From: DATDAH01 sp036525535
GTDB taxonomy: Bacteria; Actinomycetota; Acidimicrobiia; Acidimicrobiales; DATDAH01
Assembly (NCBI GenBank): GCA_036525535.1
Contig: DATDAH010000288.1
Location: forward strand, 1 to 35,414
Length of the DNA: 35,414 nucleotides
Direction: 5' to 3'
Every line of letters starts with the position of its first letter. Positions within the stretch are counted from its first letter, which is position 1. Below, piece by piece: positions 23,977 to 31,646 of this stretch. The notes beneath the pieces were generated by a model. That model worked only from the letters and a program-made list of their open reading frames with translations. It had not been told where the DNA came from and made no database searches. The translations under genes and the position numbers were made by a program.

Positions 23977-24173
23977 GGGCTCTCCTCGAGGAAGTCGGTC
24001 TTGGTCTGGGCCAGAGCAGGCTCGCCCACCGCGCCCAGGTGGTCGCCCTCGGACTCCAAGGCCTCGGCGACGGCCTTGCGGGGAACGATCGGGCCGCGCT
24101 CCCCCGGCCACCGGTCGAAGGCGATGCCGGTCCCGTCGAAGGACGTGAACCGTCCCGACTCCCCCTCCTGCAT
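23973..24173 (-). pseudogene. Internally deleted alpha/beta-hydrolase remnant (66 aa)
   Basis: The first 30 residues (TSFDGTGIAFDRW, then PGERGPIV) read like the N-terminus of an alpha/beta hydrolase. The last 30 (ALESEGDHLGAVGEPAL, then TDFLEE) read like its C-terminus, including the His of the GDHLGA motif. About 200 residues between them, with the nucleophile Ser, are missing, yet the frame is open. ATG 24173 keeps a ribosome-binding site (GGGAGG), and the TGA overlaps the SDR start. It is thus a hydrolase gone to a short coupling peptide, or an assembly gap. It probably has no hydrolase activity. Confidence 0.65.
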
Positions 24174-24266
24174 CCCACGGCCTCCCGTGCTCGACGACCG
24201 CAGCGTAGGATCTGCCGCTCTACCGGGGATCCACAAAGACTCCGGCGCGTCCCTTGGGGGGAATGC

Positions 24267-26750
24267 ATGCAGCGGTTCTGGTCGCGACTCGCCGTCGAGC
24301 TGGGCAAGCACGCAATCATCGTCGGCGTCGTCGTCGGCCTGATCACCTTGGTGCTCGGCGCGGGCATCAACAAGCTCGAGTTCGCCACCGGCCAGGACAG
24401 CTACCTCAACAAGACCGATCAGGTCTACAAGGACAGCGTCGCCTACCAGGACCTGTTCGGCGGCCAGGCCATGCTCACCGTGATCTCGATGGACGAGGGC
24501 CACACCGTGGCCGAGCTCTTCACCCCGGACGGCATCGAGCAGTTCACCGACTTCCACGACGCCCTGACCGAGAGCGGCCAGACCCACGGCGTCATCACCC
24601 CGCTGACCGCGCTCGAGTTCGACGACGCCCTCGTGGCCAGCGACGACGGCGACCCGACCCACAGCATCGCGGGCGCTGCGCTCCTTCGGGCACTCGGAGA
24701 GGAAGAGGAAGGCTCTCCGGAGGCTGAGGCCCGGTCCGCTGACGCTCAGGTGACCCTGGAGCGGCTGACCGCCGTACCCGAGGAGGAGCGGACGCTGGAC
24801 AACCCCGAATGGGTCGACTTCCTCCTCTTCGACAACCAGGGCGACGTCCGCATCTCGCTGCGCCCCTTCTTCCCCGACACCGAGCACGCCCAGGTCATCG
24901 TCCGCCTCCCCGGCAACGAGGACATCGAGACCGAGGGCGCCGCCGCCCAGCTCGTGCAGGACGAGGCGGCCAAGTTCTCGTTCCCGAACTCGACCATGGT
25001 CACGACGGGCGCTCCGGTCCTCCTGCGGGACATCAACGATTACCTGCGGGGCGGGATGCTCACCCTGAGCGCCATCGCCATCGGGATCATGATCCTGATC
25101 CTCCTCATCTTCTTCAACGTCCGCTGGCGCCTGCTGCCGATGGCCGTGATCCTCTTCGGCGTCATCTGGGCCTTCGGCCTCGCCGGCTACCTCGGCATCC
25201 CGCTGACGATCGTCACCATCGCCGGCCTGCCGGTGCTGCTCGGCATCGGCATCGACTACGCGATCCAGATGCACGCCCGCGTGGAGGAGGAGGTCATCCT
25301 CGACCGAGCCGACCACCCCATCCAGGAGACCGCTCGCGGCCTCGGCCCGGCCCTGCTGGTCGTCACCTTCGACGCCATCTTCGCCTTCGCCGCCCTGCGC
25401 TTCGCCAAGGTCCCGATGATCCGCCATTTCGGCCTGCTCCTGGCCGTGGGCATCGCCGTCATCTGCCTGGCATCGATCATCCTGCCCCTGGCCGCCCTGG
25501 GCATCCGAGAGTTCCGCTCCCCGACCACCGGCAAGGACTTCAGCGAGGGCTACCTCGGCCGCTTCGTGGTGCGCCTCGGCTCGCTCCCGGCGTGGGCCGC
25601 CATCCCCCTCGCCGTGGCCAGCCTCGCCGTCTTCCTGGGGGGCCTGTCCGTCGAGGACGACCTCGAGCTCCAGACCGACCCGATCCAGTGGGTCAACCAG
25701 GAGTCCGGCACGATCCAGGACATCCGAGAGGTCGAGGAGCAGGTGGGCAGCTCCAGCGAGCTCGGGGTGTTCGCCAAGGCCGACGACGTCTTCACCGACG
25801 AGTTCACCGAGTTCGCCCACGACTTCCAGAACGACGCCCTGGCGGAGTACCCCGACGACCTCCTCACCGCGTCGAGCATCGAGGCCGCGGTCGGCGGGCT
25901 GCTGATCGTCCCGGGCGCCAGCGACGTCGCGCCCACGGGCGAGGAGGTCCAGGCGGCGTACGAGGTCGCCCCCACCGACATCCAGGTGTCGACGGTCAGC
26001 CCCGACGCCACCGCGTTCAACATGATCTTCCAGGCCGCCCCGAGCTCACTCGACCAGCGGGCGGAGGTCGTGCGCCAGCTCCGGGAGGAAACCGACCCGC
26101 CGGAGGGCATCTCGGCCACGCCGTCGGGCCTGGCCGTGGTCGGGGTGGGCCTGCTCGACAACCTCGAAGCCAACCGGGTGGTGCTGACCTACCTGTCCAT
26201 CCTGTTCGTCTTCCTCTTCCTCGCCATCCGGCTCCGCTCGGTGATCCGATCCCTGCTGTCCCTGGTGCCGGTGCTGGTCGCGGTGGGGACGGCCTCCCTG
26301 GTGGCGTTCGTGTTCGACCTCAAGCTGAGCCCGATGACCGCCGTCGGCGGGCCGCTGGTGATCGCCGCCTGCACGGAGTTCACCTCGCTGATCCTCTTGC
26401 GGTTCGTCGAGGAGCGCCAGCGGGGCCTCGAGCCCCAGGAGGCCATCCACGTGGCCGGGGCCCGCACCGGTCGGGCCTTCATCGTGTCGGCCATGACCGC
26501 CATCGCCGGCGTCGCCGTGCTGTCGTTCTCGTCGCTGCCCCTGCTGCGGGACTTCGGGCGCATCGTGGCCATGAACGTGACCGTGGCCCTGTTGTCGGCC
26601 CTGGCCTTCCTGCCCCCGATGCTGGTCTGGGCCGAGCGTCGCGGTTGGGTCACCCGCGGCCTCCTCAAGCCCCAGGAGCCGTTGCTGGAGGGTCCGAGCC
26701 ACGCCGAGGGCGTCATCGCCCCCGAGAGCATCGCCCCCGCCGAGGCGTAG
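24267..26750 (+). CDS. RND/MMPL superfamily exporter
   Basis: An 827-residue membrane transporter with the two-fold RND layout. Helix 1 is at about residues 14-34, followed by a large outer loop to about 260. Helices 2-6 span about 262-415, helix 7 is near 440, a second outer loop follows, and helices 8-12 span about 640-800. Conserved segments include GLPVLLGIGIDYAIQMHARVEEE in the first half and PMTAVGGPLVIAACTEFTSLILLRF, then EERQRG, in the second. The size and the lack of periplasmic partner genes fit the single-polypeptide HAE3/MMPL group, which moves lipids or hydrophobic compounds. ATG 24267 follows GGGGGGAA. A TAGGAT at 24206-24211 could be the -10 box. The cargo is unknown. Confidence 0.88.
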   Translation: MQRFWSRLAVELGKHAIIVGVVVGLITLVLGAGINKLEFATGQDSYLNKTDQVYKDSVAYQDLFGGQAMLTVISMDEGHTVAELFTPDGIEQFTDFHDALTESGQTHGVITPLTALEFDDALVASDDGDPTHSIAGAALLRALGEEEEGSPEAEARSADAQVTLERLTAVPEEERTLDNPEWVDFLLFDNQGDVRISLRPFFPDTEHAQVIVRLPGNEDIETEGAAAQLVQDEAAKFSFPNSTMVTTGAPVLLRDINDYLRGGMLTLSAIAIGIMILILLIFFNVRWRLLPMAVILFGVIWAFGLAGYLGIPLTIVTIAGLPVLLGIGIDYAIQMHARVEEEVILDRADHPIQETARGLGPALLVVTFDAIFAFAALRFAKVPMIRHFGLLLAVGIAVICLASIILPLAALGIREFRSPTTGKDFSEGYLGRFVVRLGSLPAWAAIPLAVASLAVFLGGLSVEDDLELQTDPIQWVNQESGTIQDIREVEEQVGSSSELGVFAKADDVFTDEFTEFAHDFQNDALAEYPDDLLTASSIEAAVGGLLIVPGASDVAPTGEEVQAAYEVAPTDIQVSTVSPDATAFNMIFQAAPSSLDQRAEVVRQLREETDPPEGISATPSGLAVVGVGLLDNLEANRVVLTYLSILFVFLFLAIRLRSVIRSLLSLVPVLVAVGTASLVAFVFDLKLSPMTAVGGPLVIAACTEFTSLILLRFVEERQRGLEPQEAIHVAGARTGRAFIVSAMTAIAGVAVLSFSSLPLLRDFGRIVAMNVTVALLSALAFLPPMLVWAERRGWVTRGLLKPQEPLLEGPSHAEGVIAPESIAPAEA

Positions 26751-26753
26751 CCG

Positions 26754-27398
26754 CTACGGATCGCCGCCGGCCCGGCTGGGCGGGGCCTGGTCTTCCGGGT
26801 CCAGCCAGTCGGGCGGCGCCAGTGCGGGGTCGGGGTGGGGCTCGAGGACCGTCATCACGTAGCGGTTGGTGACCTTGCCGGGGTTGGCGTAGCGGTGGGC
26901 GCCGTCGGCATCGAAGAGGACGCTGTCACCGACGGCGAGGCGGTGCTCCTGATCGCCGACGGTGACCGCCAGCTCGCCCTCCAGCACCGAGAGGATCTCG
27001 TAGGACCCGGCGGGATGGGGGCCGCCGTCGAAGGTCTCCCCGGACGCCATGGTCCAGTCCCAGAGCTCGACCACCTCGGGCGGGTCGGTGCCCATGAGGA
27101 AGAGGCCCTGGCCACCGGACTCGCCGGTCCACAGGGCCGGCGTCTCCTCGGCTCGCTTGACCCGGACCCGGGGGCCGACCTCGGCCTCGATGAGAGCCGA
27201 CACCCCGACCCCGAGGGCATCGGCCAGGCGGCACAGCGTCCCGATGTTCGGGTTGGCCCGGGACTGCTCGATGGCGATGACGGTGCCCTTGGCCACGGCG
27301 GCCCGGTCGGCCAGCGCCTCCAGCGTCAGGTTGCGGCGCTGTCGCAGGCGGCGCACGTTGCGCCCCAGGTCGGTGGCCAGTTGCTCGGGATCCTGCAC
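26754..27398 (-). CDS. XRE-type regulator with C-terminal cupin domain
   Basis: A 214-residue DNA-binding protein. Residues about 8-62 are an XRE helix-turn-helix (VRRLRQRRNLTLEALADRA, then VAKGTVIAIEQSRANPNIGTL). Residues about 110-185 are a cupin (HPAGSYEILSVLEGELAVTVGD, VGDSVLFDADGAHRYAN). Such proteins repress transporter or catabolic genes and release DNA on ligand binding. The frame is open to ATG 27419, but AGGAGG (27410-27405) lies six bases before GTG 27398, which I take as the start. It is divergent from an EamA exporter, its likely target. It ends three bases from the RND transporter stop, converging with it. Confidence 0.88.
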   Translation of the reverse strand: MQDPEQLATDLGRNVRRLRQRRNLTLEALADRAAVAKGTVIAIEQSRANPNIGTLCRLADALGVGVSALIEAEVGPRVRVKRAEETPALWTGESGGQGLFLMGTDPPEVVELWDWTMASGETFDGGPHPAGSYEILSVLEGELAVTVGDQEHRLAVGDSVLFDADGAHRYANPGKVTNRYVMTVLEPHPDPALAPPDWLDPEDQAPPSRAGGDP

Positions 27399-27434
27399 GT
27401 CGGCCCTCCTCAGGTACATCTCATCATACTCGGG

Positions 27435-27488
27435 TGGTCACTTCGCTGAACTACCGCTAGAGTGCACTCCGCTGGACTGTCCAGTCCA
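27435..27488 (+). promoter_or_regulatory. Promoter and palindromic operator of the EamA gene
   Basis: TGGTCA (27435-27440), a 17-base spacer and TAGAGT (27458-27463) would start transcription near 27470. Directly after lies the palindrome TGGACT-GTCC-AGTCCA (27473-27488), and AGTGCACT just before it is also self-complementary. A dimeric repressor at this spot would stop transcription. The divergent XRE-cupin protein is the obvious candidate. Confidence 0.5.
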
Positions 27489-27519
27489 ATGACCTGTACG
27501 AGCGGGAGGAGGGCCGGAG

Positions 27520-28347
27520 ATGGCTGTGGTGTTCGCCCTGGGGGCCGGACTGTCGTTCGGGACAGCCGACTTCATCGGCGGCCTGGCCGCCAAGCGCTCC
27601 CCGGCGACCACGGTCACGGTGCTGTCCCAGGTCGCCGGCTTCGCCGTCCTGCTGGCCGTCCTGCCGTTCCTGCCGGGCCGTCCGTCGACGCCGGCCCTCG
27701 TGCTGGGTGCCTTCGCGGGCATCGCCGGGAGCCTCGGCCTGGTCGCCTACCTCCGGGCCCTCGCCACGGGCCCGATGGGCCTCGTCGCCCCGATCACCTC
27801 GGTCTGCGGCGTCACCCTCCCCGTCGTGGCCGGCCTGGTCGCGGGCGAGCGCCTGTCGATCATCGCCACCGGCGGCCTCGTGCTCGGCCTGGTGGCCATC
27901 GGCATCGTGGCCGGTGGCGGGGGGCGGACCCGAGCGGCCGCGGCGACCGGTCCCCTGCTGGCCGTGATCGCCGGCCTCATGATCGGGACCTTCCTCGTCC
28001 TGCTCGATCACACCCCGGGAGGCTCGGGGCTGTGGCCGCTGGTCGGCGCCCGCCTGGCTTCACTGACGATGCTGGGGACGTGGGCCTTCGCCACCCGGGC
28101 CGCCCTGCCCAGCCGGGTGAACCTGCGGCTGATCGTGGCCTCCGGGGTCATGGACATGGGGGCCAACGTGCTCTTCCTGTTGGCCACCCGGGCCGCGCCA
28201 CTGACCATCACCTCGCTGCTGGTGTCCCTGTCGCCCGTGGTCATCGTGCTGCTCGCCCGCCAGGTCCTGGCCGAACGCCTCCACGGCACCCAGGTCGCCG
28301 CCGTCGCCCTCAGCCTGGTCGCCGTCGCCGCCGTCACCATCGGCTGA
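27520..28347 (+). CDS. EamA/DMT family transporter
   Basis: A 275-residue, ten-helix membrane protein of the drug/metabolite transporter superfamily, with two similar halves. The first opens with VVFALGAGLSFGTADFIGGLAAKR and contains LRALATGPMGLVAPITSV. The second contains LLATRAAPLTITSLLVSLSPVVIVLLAR, then QVLAERLHGTQ. EamA proteins usually export amino acids or other small metabolites. GGGAGGAG precedes ATG 27520. It is probably controlled by the divergent XRE-cupin regulator through the palindrome upstream. Confidence 0.9.
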   Translation: MAVVFALGAGLSFGTADFIGGLAAKRSPATTVTVLSQVAGFAVLLAVLPFLPGRPSTPALVLGAFAGIAGSLGLVAYLRALATGPMGLVAPITSVCGVTLPVVAGLVAGERLSIIATGGLVLGLVAIGIVAGGGGRTRAAAATGPLLAVIAGLMIGTFLVLLDHTPGGSGLWPLVGARLASLTMLGTWAFATRAALPSRVNLRLIVASGVMDMGANVLFLLATRAAPLTITSLLVSLSPVVIVLLARQVLAERLHGTQVAAVALSLVAVAAVTIG

Positions 28348-28387
28348 CGGGGCGACGGACCTGGAGCGGCCGGGGGTGACGGCCGGG

Positions 28388-28416
28388 GGGACCCAGCACG
28401 AGGCATCGCGGGTCCC
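28388..28416. other. GC hairpin between the EamA and SGNH genes
   Basis: Perfect arms GGGACCC (28388-28394) and GGGTCCC (28410-28416) around 15 bases, 40 bases after the EamA stop and 20 before the SGNH start. It could end the first transcript; no T-run follows. Confidence 0.3.
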
Positions 28417-28436
28417 TGGGACGGGCAGGTAGGGGC

Positions 28437-29126
28437 ATGCGCATCGGGCGGCTGGTCCTGGTGGTCGCCTGCCTGCTCGGGGCGGCGGTCTCCTGCTCGT
28501 CGGACGGACCGACCCGGGTGCTGCTGGTCGGTGACTCGGTGATGCGCCAGCTCGGCCCGGCGCTCGCCGACCGGCTCCCCGACGACGTGCGCGTCCGCAA
28601 CGAAGCCGTCTCCGGCTCGGGCCTGCTGAGCCCGTGGTTCGTCGACTGGCCGAGGAACCTGGATCGCGTCCTCGACCGGTACGACGCCGACGTCGTCGTC
28701 TTCCTCTTCGTGGGCAACTACGACCTCGGTGGTCCCCGCGAGTTCGAGACGGCATCGGGCGAGCGGATCCCCGATCGGACCTCTCCGCTCTTCTTCCGGG
28801 CCTGGAGGGCGAAGGCGGAGCAGATGACCGAACGGGCCGCCGAGGAGGCCGAGGTCACCTGGATCCTGCCGCCGCCGATGTCCGGCGCCGACGGCCAGGC
28901 CGTGGTCGACGGCCTCCGGGACGTCTACCGGCAGGTGGCCGAGGACACCGGCGCCGAGCTCATCGACGCCTACGACGTCCTCGCCCGGCCGGACGGCGCC
29001 TTCCTGCGCGAGGCCCCGGGGCCGGAGGGTCCCCCGGTCCCCCTGCGCTCCCCCGACGGCGTCCACCTCGCCCGAGCCGGCGCCGCCCGCCTCGCCACCC
29101 TCGTCGAGGACCACCTCGACCTCTGA
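28437..29126 (+). CDS. SGNH/GDSL-type hydrolase lipoprotein
   Basis: A 229-residue exported hydrolase. The signal peptide ends in AAVSC (Cys20). The SGNH blocks are present: GDSV near residue 33 (nucleophile Ser), a conserved Gly in the SGSG segment, FVGNYD (Asn of block III) and SPDGVH for the Asp-x2-His pair near the C-terminus. Family members are esterases, lipases or O-acetyl-carbohydrate deacetylases; the substrate is unknown. AGGTAGGGG precedes ATG 28437. A palindromic element follows the stop by 7 bases. Confidence 0.85.
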   Translation: MRIGRLVLVVACLLGAAVSCSSDGPTRVLLVGDSVMRQLGPALADRLPDDVRVRNEAVSGSGLLSPWFVDWPRNLDRVLDRYDADVVVFLFVGNYDLGGPREFETASGERIPDRTSPLFFRAWRAKAEQMTERAAEEAEVTWILPPPMSGADGQAVVDGLRDVYRQVAEDTGAELIDAYDVLARPDGAFLREAPGPEGPPVPLRSPDGVHLARAGAARLATLVEDHLDL

Positions 29127-29133
29127 CCCCTCT

Positions 29134-29185
29134 CGTTCTGGAACCTGAAACGCGCGGCCCACGACAAACCGCAGGTTCCAGAACG
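29134..29185. repeat. 52-base palindromic element, copy B, between convergent genes
   Basis: Arms CGTTCTGGAACCTG (29134-29147) and CAGGTTCCAGAACG (29172-29185) surround a 24-base core. The arms are identical to copy A at 11229-11280 and the core is related in the opposite orientation. It fills most of the 66-base gap between the converging SGNH and sulfotransferase genes. Confidence 0.85.
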
Positions 29186-29192
29186 GAGGTGA

Positions 29193-30413
29193 TCAGGGCT
29201 CGTCGGGGACCTGGTAGTGCTGTTGGTAGGGGGTGAAGCGGGCGCGTTCCTCGATGGGGTCGAGGCCGAAGTCCTCGAGGGCGTAGCGGTGGGTGCCGTG
29301 CTTGTCCTGGGGGCGGCCGGCGAGGTGGTCGAGCATCGCCTGGCGGGTCGCCGGGACGTAGTCCCAGCCGAAGGCCTTGTAGATGGCGGCCACGGCGGCG
29401 ACCGGATCCGCCAGCAGGTCGGCATAGCGGATGTCGGCGAACTGGGCGTCGGGCAGGCGACCGGAGGCCCGGCCGTCGATCACCCCGTCCAGGAGCGCAC
29501 CGAAGCCCCAGGCCAGCAGCGGGGCCGTGGCCACCGGGTCGGTGTGGCGACCGCGCATCCACTTCAGTGTCGCCATCAGGCTCAGGGTGGACGGCACCGT
29601 CTTCAGCGGGTCCCGGTGGACGTGGACGATGCGGGCGTCGGGGTAGACGGCGAACAGGGCGTCGAGCGTGGCCAGGTGGCTGGGCGCCTTGAGCAGCCAT
29701 CGCTCACCGGGCTGCCGGGCCTGGAGCGTCTGCAGGATGCGTCGGTGGTAGCGGTAGGCGTCGGTGTGGTCGGCGCCGGCCAGGTGCATCGAGTAGCTCG
29801 GCACCTCGTGGACCCCACCCCAGTGGTCCGAGAGGAACTCGTTCATGGTGGCGAAGATGCATTCGTTCGGGAGGTCCCCCGCGTTGTGGTGCATGGCCTC
29901 GTACTCGGGCTGCACGTCGTGCCAGAAGGCGTGGGTGGCGTCGCCCCACGCTTCGGCCTCCCCTCGGCCGTGGGCCGGGTGCAGCAGTTCCCAGGTGATC
30001 GGCGCCCGATGGGCCGGGTCGCAGGCCAAGAGCTCGTGCAGGATCGACGTCCCCGAGCGGGCCATGCCGATGACGACCACCGGGCCGTCGACCGGCTGGT
30101 CGAGGATCGCGGGCTGCTCGACCCAGAGCTCGGTCAGTTCGAGGCGGTTGCGCAGCGACCGCAGGATCTCCGTCCGGGCCATCAGGCGCCCGACCAGGTG
30201 CAGGTCGCTCTCCCGCTCCAGCGCGTCGAGGAGCAGGTCGTAGTGCGGCCGCCAGGTCGGCGCCCCGAAGTCGTCCCGCCCGGTCGACGCGACAGCGGTG
30301 GCCACCAGCTCGTCAGGGTCCAGCCCGACCAGGTGCTCAGCCCCGCCCACCGCGTCACCGTGGACGATCAGGCGCTCGACCCAGACCGGTCGGGCCGGTG
30401 GCGCCCAGGTCAC
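29193..30413 (-). CDS. Sulfotransferase family protein
   Basis: A 406-residue protein of the PAPS-dependent sulfotransferase fold found in large numbers in mycobacteria and Acidimicrobiia. The 5'-phosphosulfate loop is GMARSGTS at about residues 116-123. The 3'-phosphate-binding segment is VHVHRDPLKTVPST. WLLKAPSHL is also characteristic. The acceptor is unknown. The frame is open to GTG 30449, but a predicted promoter overlaps that codon, so I take GTG 30413. If transcribed from upstream, GTG 30449 or 30446 could be used. It is the last gene of a minus-strand cluster with DUF1214, amidohydrolase and lipase genes. Confidence 0.82.
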   Translation of the reverse strand: MTWAPPARPVWVERLIVHGDAVGGAEHLVGLDPDELVATAVASTGRDDFGAPTWRPHYDLLLDALERESDLHLVGRLMARTEILRSLRNRLELTELWVEQPAILDQPVDGPVVVIGMARSGTSILHELLACDPAHRAPITWELLHPAHGRGEAEAWGDATHAFWHDVQPEYEAMHHNAGDLPNECIFATMNEFLSDHWGGVHEVPSYSMHLAGADHTDAYRYHRRILQTLQARQPGERWLLKAPSHLATLDALFAVYPDARIVHVHRDPLKTVPSTLSLMATLKWMRGRHTDPVATAPLLAWGFGALLDGVIDGRASGRLPDAQFADIRYADLLADPVAAVAAIYKAFGWDYVPATRQAMLDHLAGRPQDKHGTHRYALEDFGLDPIEERARFTPYQQHYQVPDEP

Positions 30414-30439
30414 GGGGCGCAACCCGCGAACGGGCGCCG

Positions 30440-30468
30440 GGTACACCACGGACCCGTGGTGTGGTCAA
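30440..30468 (-). promoter_or_regulatory. Internal promoter whose spacer is a perfect palindrome
   Basis: On the minus strand, TTGACC (30468-30463), a 17-base spacer and TGTACC (30445-30440). The palindrome with arms ACACCACGG and CCGTGGTGT (30443-30462) begins right after the -35 box and runs into the -10 box. This is the geometry of a repressor-blocked promoter. The -10 match is weak. Confidence 0.45.
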
Positions 30469-30480
30469 CGCCCGTTCGGG

Positions 30481-31641
30481 TCATTGGTAGCGGGCCAGGA
30501 CGGCGCGGCGGCGGGCCGCCAGCTGCTCGACCCGCGCTTCCGGCGTCACTGCGGGATGGTCCCTGGGGAGGTGGTCGGTCACGGCGGACAGCTTCACGAC
30601 CTGGGCCTCGGGCACCGGGCGGGTCCGGGTGCCGACATAGCGAAAGACGAGCAGGCCTTCGGGCCGGCTCTGGGTGTCGATCCAGTTGGCCGTACCCGGG
30701 TCGCCGTGGGCCAGGACGAGGCGGACTCGGCCGTCGGCGTCCACCTCGGCCTGGATGCCGTTCGTGCTGGTCAGGTGGTCGGCGAAGTCGCCGGAGTCCA
30801 TTCGGTGGCGGTGGTGCACGGTCCAGCCCCAGTAGTCGGCGACGGGGACGTCGTGGGTGATCACCAGTGCCTCGTCCGGGCCGAGCTCCCACCAACCGCC
30901 GCCGTAGGCGATGTTGGGGGCACCGCCCGGCGGGGTGGTGGGTGGGCCGAAGGCGTTGTGGGCCATGCCCGCCCGGGCCCCCTCCATGTAGTCCGACCAG
31001 AACGGGGCCGACGCCTCGACCCAGGCCGCCGCCTTGTCCAGCGCCTCGGTCGCGGCGGCCTCGGTCAGGGGCGGCGCCGGCGTCCCCCGGGTGTCGAGCC
31101 GCTCCAGGTGCAGGGTGGCGACCCGGTCCTGCTCCCAGTCCACCTGGTACTGGCGGATGAGCAGTTGGGCCGCGGCCGGATCGGTGGGCAGCCAGTTGCC
31201 CGGGTGCTCATCCGGTGAGATCCAGACCTCCAGCATCCCGTCGTCGCCGACGGCCAACTCGGACAGAGCCTTCTCCGACCACACCCCGAAGGCGCCGAGG
31301 TGCATGTCGCCCTCGACCAGCGAGATGATCGCCTCCCGCACCCCGGTCACGTCACCCCACAGGCGGTAGGTCGCGGCCGGGTCGATCGCGGCCCGCAGGT
31401 AGACGTTGTCCGGGTTGGGGCCGCCCCACTGGACCCACGGCTCCTCGTAGCGGTGGAAGCTCGGGTGCGCCGGGTCGCCGTGCTCGAAGTGGCTCTGCAG
31501 AGCCATGACCGCCTGCCGGGCCAGGTGGCGCACCCCGTCGGCCCGGGCGCCCGGGTCCGCCGGGTCGTCGGGCAGCGTGGTGCCCAGCGCCGCCAACCGC
31601 CTGCAGAAGTCCTCCCAAGCGGCCGCCGCGTCCGCTGCCAC
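30481..31641 (-). CDS. DUF1214 domain-containing protein
   Basis: A 386-residue protein without signal peptide. The pattern GGPNPDNVYLRAAIDP, TYRLWGDV and the later GNWLPTDPAAAQLLIRQY matches the DUF1214 domain, a beta-rich domain often paired with DUF1254. No function is established. A C-terminal half follows with GGWWELGPDEALVI and YWGWTVHHRHRMDSGD. I start it at GTG 31641, five bases after the stop of the amidohydrolase gene, where coupling is likely; a weak GGCGG precedes it. Its place between an amidohydrolase and a sulfotransferase suggests a part in metabolism of the same small molecule. Confidence 0.75.
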   Translation of the reverse strand: MAADAAAAWEDFCRRLAALGTTLPDDPADPGARADGVRHLARQAVMALQSHFEHGDPAHPSFHRYEEPWVQWGGPNPDNVYLRAAIDPAATYRLWGDVTGVREAIISLVEGDMHLGAFGVWSEKALSELAVGDDGMLEVWISPDEHPGNWLPTDPAAAQLLIRQYQVDWEQDRVATLHLERLDTRGTPAPPLTEAAATEALDKAAAWVEASAPFWSDYMEGARAGMAHNAFGPPTTPPGGAPNIAYGGGWWELGPDEALVITHDVPVADYWGWTVHHRHRMDSGDFADHLTSTNGIQAEVDADGRVRLVLAHGDPGTANWIDTQSRPEGLLVFRYVGTRTRPVPEAQVVKLSAVTDHLPRDHPAVTPEARVEQLAARRRAVLARYQ

Positions 31642-31646
31642 CGGCG

